From NCBI GenBank assembly GCA_945952415.1, contig CAMFIF010000007.1:1-64000 (forward strand): a DNA stretch of 64,000 nucleotides, given 5' to 3'. A model generated the notes under the pieces. It was given only the letters and a program-made list of their open reading frames with translations. It was not told the origin of the DNA and searched no databases. Of this stretch, positions 60,946 through 64,000 are shown one piece after another; position 1 is the first letter of the stretch; each line of letters starts with the position of its first letter. The stretch is from an uncultured Rhizobium sp. (lineage in GTDB: Bacteria > Pseudomonadota > Alphaproteobacteria > Rhizobiales > Rhizobiaceae). Made by a program: the position numbers and the translations under genes.

Positions 60946-63383
60946 ACGTTGGCCTCCGAGAACTTGGGCGATAGCAGGCGCAGGGCGTTGAACGTCACAA
61001 GCACGGTGGCTCCTGTGTCGGCAAGGATTGCAGGCCAGAGACCTGTGTATCCCATGATCGTTGTTACCAGGAAAACCGCCTTCAGGCCGAGTGCAATTGT
61101 GATGTTCTGGGTTATGTTGCTCATGGTCGCCTTGGACAGCTCAACCATTCGGGCTATATCCAGCACGCGGCCGTGCAGGACGGCGGCGTCTGCTGTCTCC
61201 AACGCTACGTCGGTTCCGCCTCCCATCGCGATACCGATGTCGGCGGCGGCCAGGGCTGGCGCATCATTAATGCCGTCGCCGACCTTCGCCACCTTCATTC
61301 CCTGCTTTTGGAACTGGCCCACAATCTTCTGCTTGTCTTCCGGTAGCAATTCTGCCCGCACGTCATCCATGCCGAGCTGCTTGCCGATTGCTGCGGCCGT
61401 GCGCTTGTTGTCTCCCGTGAGCATGACAGTTCGGATGCCCATCCGTTTCAGAGCATCGAGCCCCTGCCGGGCGTCGTCCCTCGGCTCGTCCCGCATCGCG
61501 ATGGCACCGGCCACCTGATCCCCAACGAGCAGAATGGACACCGTCTTGCCTTCATCGTTCAGTGCCTGGATACGAGTTGCGAGTTCGCTGGAGACCGATG
61601 CCGTTTCTGCGGCTGCTTGCGGAGAGCCAAGGAAAACCACCTGACCCTCGACATTGGCGCTTACGCCTTTGCCGCCGATGGCTTTCGATCCTGATGCGGA
61701 TGGCACAGACACCTGGCTTTCCTCAGCCTTCGCGAGGATGGCCAACGCAAGCGGATGGCTAGAGCCATTCTCCAGCGCTGCGGCCAGCCGCAGGACATCG
61801 GCATCGGAGCGTCCGGAAGCGATCACGTCTGTCACCTTCGGCTTTCCTTCGGTAAGCGTACCGGTCTTGTCGAGCGCAATTGCGTTGATCCTGCGAAACT
61901 CTTCGAGCACCGCGCCGCCCTTGAGCAGGAGGCCACGCCGTGCACCGGCGGAGAGCGAGGCGGCAATCGCCGCTGGCGTTGAGATAACTAACGCACAGGG
62001 GCAGCCGATCAACAGGACAGCTAGTCCCTTGTAGACCCATTCGCTCCAGGCACTCCCGAGGACAAGCGGTGGGACGATTGCCACAAGCGCCCCCACCACC
62101 AGCACACCCGGGGTGTAGTATTTGGAGAACCGGTCAATGAAGCGCTCGGTTGGGCTTTTCGCCTCCTGTGCTTCCTCGACCAGCTTAACCACACGAGCAA
62201 TCGTGTTATCCGATGCAGCGGCAGTGACTTTGACTTTCAGAACGGATTCGCCATTGATCGTGCCCGCGAAGACGGGGTCACCACTCCCTTTGCGAAGCGG
62301 AGTGCTTTCGCCGGTCACCGGAGCTTCGTTGATGGAGCTTGCGCCGTCGATGATCGTGCCGTCGGCCGGAACCCGGTCGCCAGGGCGAACACTGATGACC
62401 GCGCCGATCTCAAGGCTGTCAGCCGGAACCTCCCTGGTTTGACCGTTTACTTCAAGAAACGCCGTCTTCGGCACCAATTTGGTCAATGACTGGATACTGG
62501 CACGTGCGCGGCCTGCGGCGATACCTTCCAGAAGTTCGCCAACGAGGAAGAGGAAGACTACCGTCGCAGCCTCCTCGCTAGCGTTGATGATGACCGCGCC
62601 AACCGCCGCAATTGTCATCAGCGTCTCGATGGTGAACGGAATTCCAGCCAAGGCGGCGGAAATCGCTCGTCTCGCAATTGGCACGAGGCCAACAAGCATT
62701 GCTGCTATGAACGCATATTTATCGATAGACGGTACCATGTGGCCAACAACGTATGCGACGCCGAGCGCAGCGCCGCTCGCCAGTGTCAGCCTGGCTTTCC
62801 TAGTCGCCCACCAGGGACCGTCGGTGGGCCCATGGTCGTGGCCGTGAAGACCGATTTCTTCGGCCTTCTGCTCGCTCGCGTCGACTCCCTTTCCGTGTCC
62901 ACGGGAGGCATGTTCGTGTCCAGCATGGTCGTGCTTGTGATCATGTCGCGCATGATCATGTTTATGGTCGTGTCCTTCGTGAGAATGATCGTGACCATGT
63001 GCATCGTGAGAGCAGGAAGGGCCGTGCACATGTTCGCCCGAAGAGTTGTGCACAGAGTGGTCGTGCCCCGCACCGGCGTGGCTATGACCCAGGGAGCCAG
63101 CCGCCTCGTCGTCGGCTTCTTGCAAATGGCTGTGGTTTCTAGCGACCGGCTTCTCCGTCGCATCACGCGCTCGGACGCCGTACCCAAGCCCCTTCACCGT
63201 CTTTTCCACTGCCTGAAGGCTGTCTCGGCGCGAGTAGTGCACTGTCATCGTACCCGCCGTTGCGGACACCGAAACATCCTCAACGCCGGGCAATCTTCTG
63301 ACTGCGGTGTCGATTTTCGCAGCGCAGCTCGCGCAGTCCATACCTTCGACGCGGTAACGCATCTTCGACGTGTCTTCTGCCAT
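60942..63383 (-). CDS. zntA: ZntA-type heavy-metal P1B-ATPase with His-rich domain
   Basis: The 813-residue protein has an N-terminal heavy-metal domain (GMDCASCAAKID), an exceptionally His-rich linker (about 80-165, runs such as HDHSHEGHDHKHDHARHDHK), eight membrane segments, the CPC ion-site motif (GCPCALVIS), DKTGTLTEGK, HP motif SSHPLA and GDGINDAPALA. The last helix has ADTGATVLVTFNALRLL, with the Asp of the Zn/Cd/Pb (P1B-2) group. It should export Zn(II), Cd(II), Pb(II) or Co(II). ATG 63383 follows AGGAGA. Confidence 0.92.
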   Translation of the reverse strand: MAEDTSKMRYRVEGMDCASCAAKIDTAVRRLPGVEDVSVSATAGTMTVHYSRRDSLQAVEKTVKGLGYGVRARDATEKPVARNHSHLQEADDEAAGSLGHSHAGAGHDHSVHNSSGEHVHGPSCSHDAHGHDHSHEGHDHKHDHARHDHKHDHAGHEHASRGHGKGVDASEQKAEEIGLHGHDHGPTDGPWWATRKARLTLASGAALGVAYVVGHMVPSIDKYAFIAAMLVGLVPIARRAISAALAGIPFTIETLMTIAAVGAVIINASEEAATVVFLFLVGELLEGIAAGRARASIQSLTKLVPKTAFLEVNGQTREVPADSLEIGAVISVRPGDRVPADGTIIDGASSINEAPVTGESTPLRKGSGDPVFAGTINGESVLKVKVTAAASDNTIARVVKLVEEAQEAKSPTERFIDRFSKYYTPGVLVVGALVAIVPPLVLGSAWSEWVYKGLAVLLIGCPCALVISTPAAIAASLSAGARRGLLLKGGAVLEEFRRINAIALDKTGTLTEGKPKVTDVIASGRSDADVLRLAAALENGSSHPLALAILAKAEESQVSVPSASGSKAIGGKGVSANVEGQVVFLGSPQAAAETASVSSELATRIQALNDEGKTVSILLVGDQVAGAIAMRDEPRDDARQGLDALKRMGIRTVMLTGDNKRTAAAIGKQLGMDDVRAELLPEDKQKIVGQFQKQGMKVAKVGDGINDAPALAAADIGIAMGGGTDVALETADAAVLHGRVLDIARMVELSKATMSNITQNITIALGLKAVFLVTTIMGYTGLWPAILADTGATVLVTFNALRLLSPKFSEANV

Positions 63384-63424
63384 ATGCACATCTCCTGAAA
63401 ATTGACGCTCGGCAATCCGTACTT

Positions 63425-63441
63425 CCTCTAGCGGCTAGAGG
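63425..63441. promoter_or_regulatory. MerR-type operator in the zntA promoter
   Basis: A perfect dyad CCTCTAGC-G-GCTAGAGG. On the minus strand it is flanked by TTGCTC and TACGGAT with 19 bases between, the long spacer typical of MerR-activated promoters. Confidence 0.7.
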
Positions 63442-63569
63442 AGCAAGCACTTTTTTTTCCTTCTCCAGCTGGCAACGCGCTCAGCAAGCGCGGTGTCCCA
63501 TGCTAAAGAGGAGTTGTGCAGGGTTTCACCACGTTCACGACCGCCGACCATAAGCTAGGGAGCACCGGT

Positions 63570-63992
63570 ATGCCGAGCATTTCAATCAAAGCTGCCGCGA
63601 TGGTGAGCGGAGTCAAGGTCCCGACCATCCGCTACTATGAGCAGATCGGATTGCTGGCCTCGCCAAAACGCGATCAAGGCAACAGGCGCGTATTTGAAGA
63701 CGACGACCTTCGCCGATTGACTTTCATCCGCCACGCGCGTGAGCTTGGCTTCGATGTCGAGGCCATACGGACCCTCCTCGACCTTCAGGATACTCCCGAC
63801 AGGTCTTGCGCGGAGGCGGACGCCATTGCCAAGGCGAGGCTGTCTGACGTGAACCAGCGGATCAAAAGCCTTCTTGCTCTTAGGACGGAGCTGGAGTTGA
63901 TGGTGGAGGGCTGCAGCCATGGACACGTAGCGGAGTGTCGTGTGATCGAGGTGCTCGCTGATCACGGCAAGTGCCTTCGCGACCATCATTGA
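63570..63992 (+). CDS. MerR-family zinc/cadmium-responsive regulator
   Basis: The 140-residue protein has the MerR HTH (IKAAAMVSGVKVPTIRYYEQ, IGLLASPKRDQGNRRVF), a dimerisation helix and the ZntR/CadR-like metal-binding Cys/His pattern (DRSCAEADAIAK at the start and EGCSHGHVAECRVIEV at the end). ATG 63570 follows AGGGAG; the frame from 63516 adds an unlikely leader. It is divergent from zntA and should activate it through the dyad at 63425. Confidence 0.9.
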   Translation: MPSISIKAAAMVSGVKVPTIRYYEQIGLLASPKRDQGNRRVFEDDDLRRLTFIRHARELGFDVEAIRTLLDLQDTPDRSCAEADAIAKARLSDVNQRIKSLLALRTELELMVEGCSHGHVAECRVIEVLADHGKCLRDHH

Positions 63993-64000
63993 AAGCAAAC

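Overview
The window looks like an alphaproteobacterial (Rhizobiales, probably Rhizobiaceae) genome segment. Reasons: HisKA_2-type kinases, repeated GGAAC-N16/17-CGTT promoters typical of the EcfG/PhyR general stress response, DUF892/DUF2934/DUF1127 stress proteins, two Ku genes with a PE-LIG-POL LigD, a rhizobial-type MotA, and GC-rich coding sequence. Identification is from remembered family features; no database search was possible.

Region 1 (1-34.5 kb) reads as stable chromosome-like DNA organised as a stress-response neighbourhood. It holds a cut-off hybrid histidine kinase, several tiny proteins, a DUF892 ferritin-like protein, a HisKA_2 kinase, a 1259-aa multi-PAS hybrid kinase, a UdgX-type uracil-DNA glycosylase, a trehalose/glycogen block (treZ, glgC-like, glgX), an SDR, small membrane/BON-like proteins and an NHEJ block (ku, ligD, ku). 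At least twelve positions match the EcfG promoter pattern directly upstream of these genes. Then come a FecR-domain secreted protein with a Gly/Lys/Asp-rich tail, a CHASE2-PAS-GGDEF-EAL protein, DUF924, an 845-aa MscS channel, two related double-receiver proteins (one with an intact GGEEF domain) and a GlxA/AraC-type regulator.

Region 2 (about 34.5-43.2 kb) is an accessory island with different base and codon use. A tandem-HTH XRE regulator faces a small protein translationally coupled to a soluble FtsH-like AAA+ protease. It is followed by a complete four-gene QatABCD anti-phage locus (minus strand, coupled genes) and a divergent unknown ORF beside qatA.

Region 3 (about 43.2-53.7 kb) is bounded by two decayed copies of a CusF-like copper-chaperone gene, each followed by the same GC-rich 31-bp hairpin, with further scars of a lost copper-efflux operon and an IS3-type fragment. 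Between them lie two OmpR-type two-component systems, a PepSY protein, a COG4705 membrane protein, a PAP2 phosphatase, a small periplasmic protein, a CDF-like transporter and two paralogous dual-specificity-type phosphatases. The same direct repeat (CTAAGT-N5-CTAAGT) precedes two of the secreted-protein genes, suggesting one shared regulon.

Region 4 (53.7-64 kb) carries metal-handling genes: an odd tRNA-like sequence, YkgJ and YchJ cysteine-cluster proteins, a DUF305 protein, a CbtB-CbtA cobalt uptake operon behind a cobalamin riboswitch, a histidine-phosphatase-like protein without its catalytic histidines, an orphan motA, a PCu(A)C chaperone, a His-rich ZntA-type P1B-ATPase and its divergent MerR regulator.
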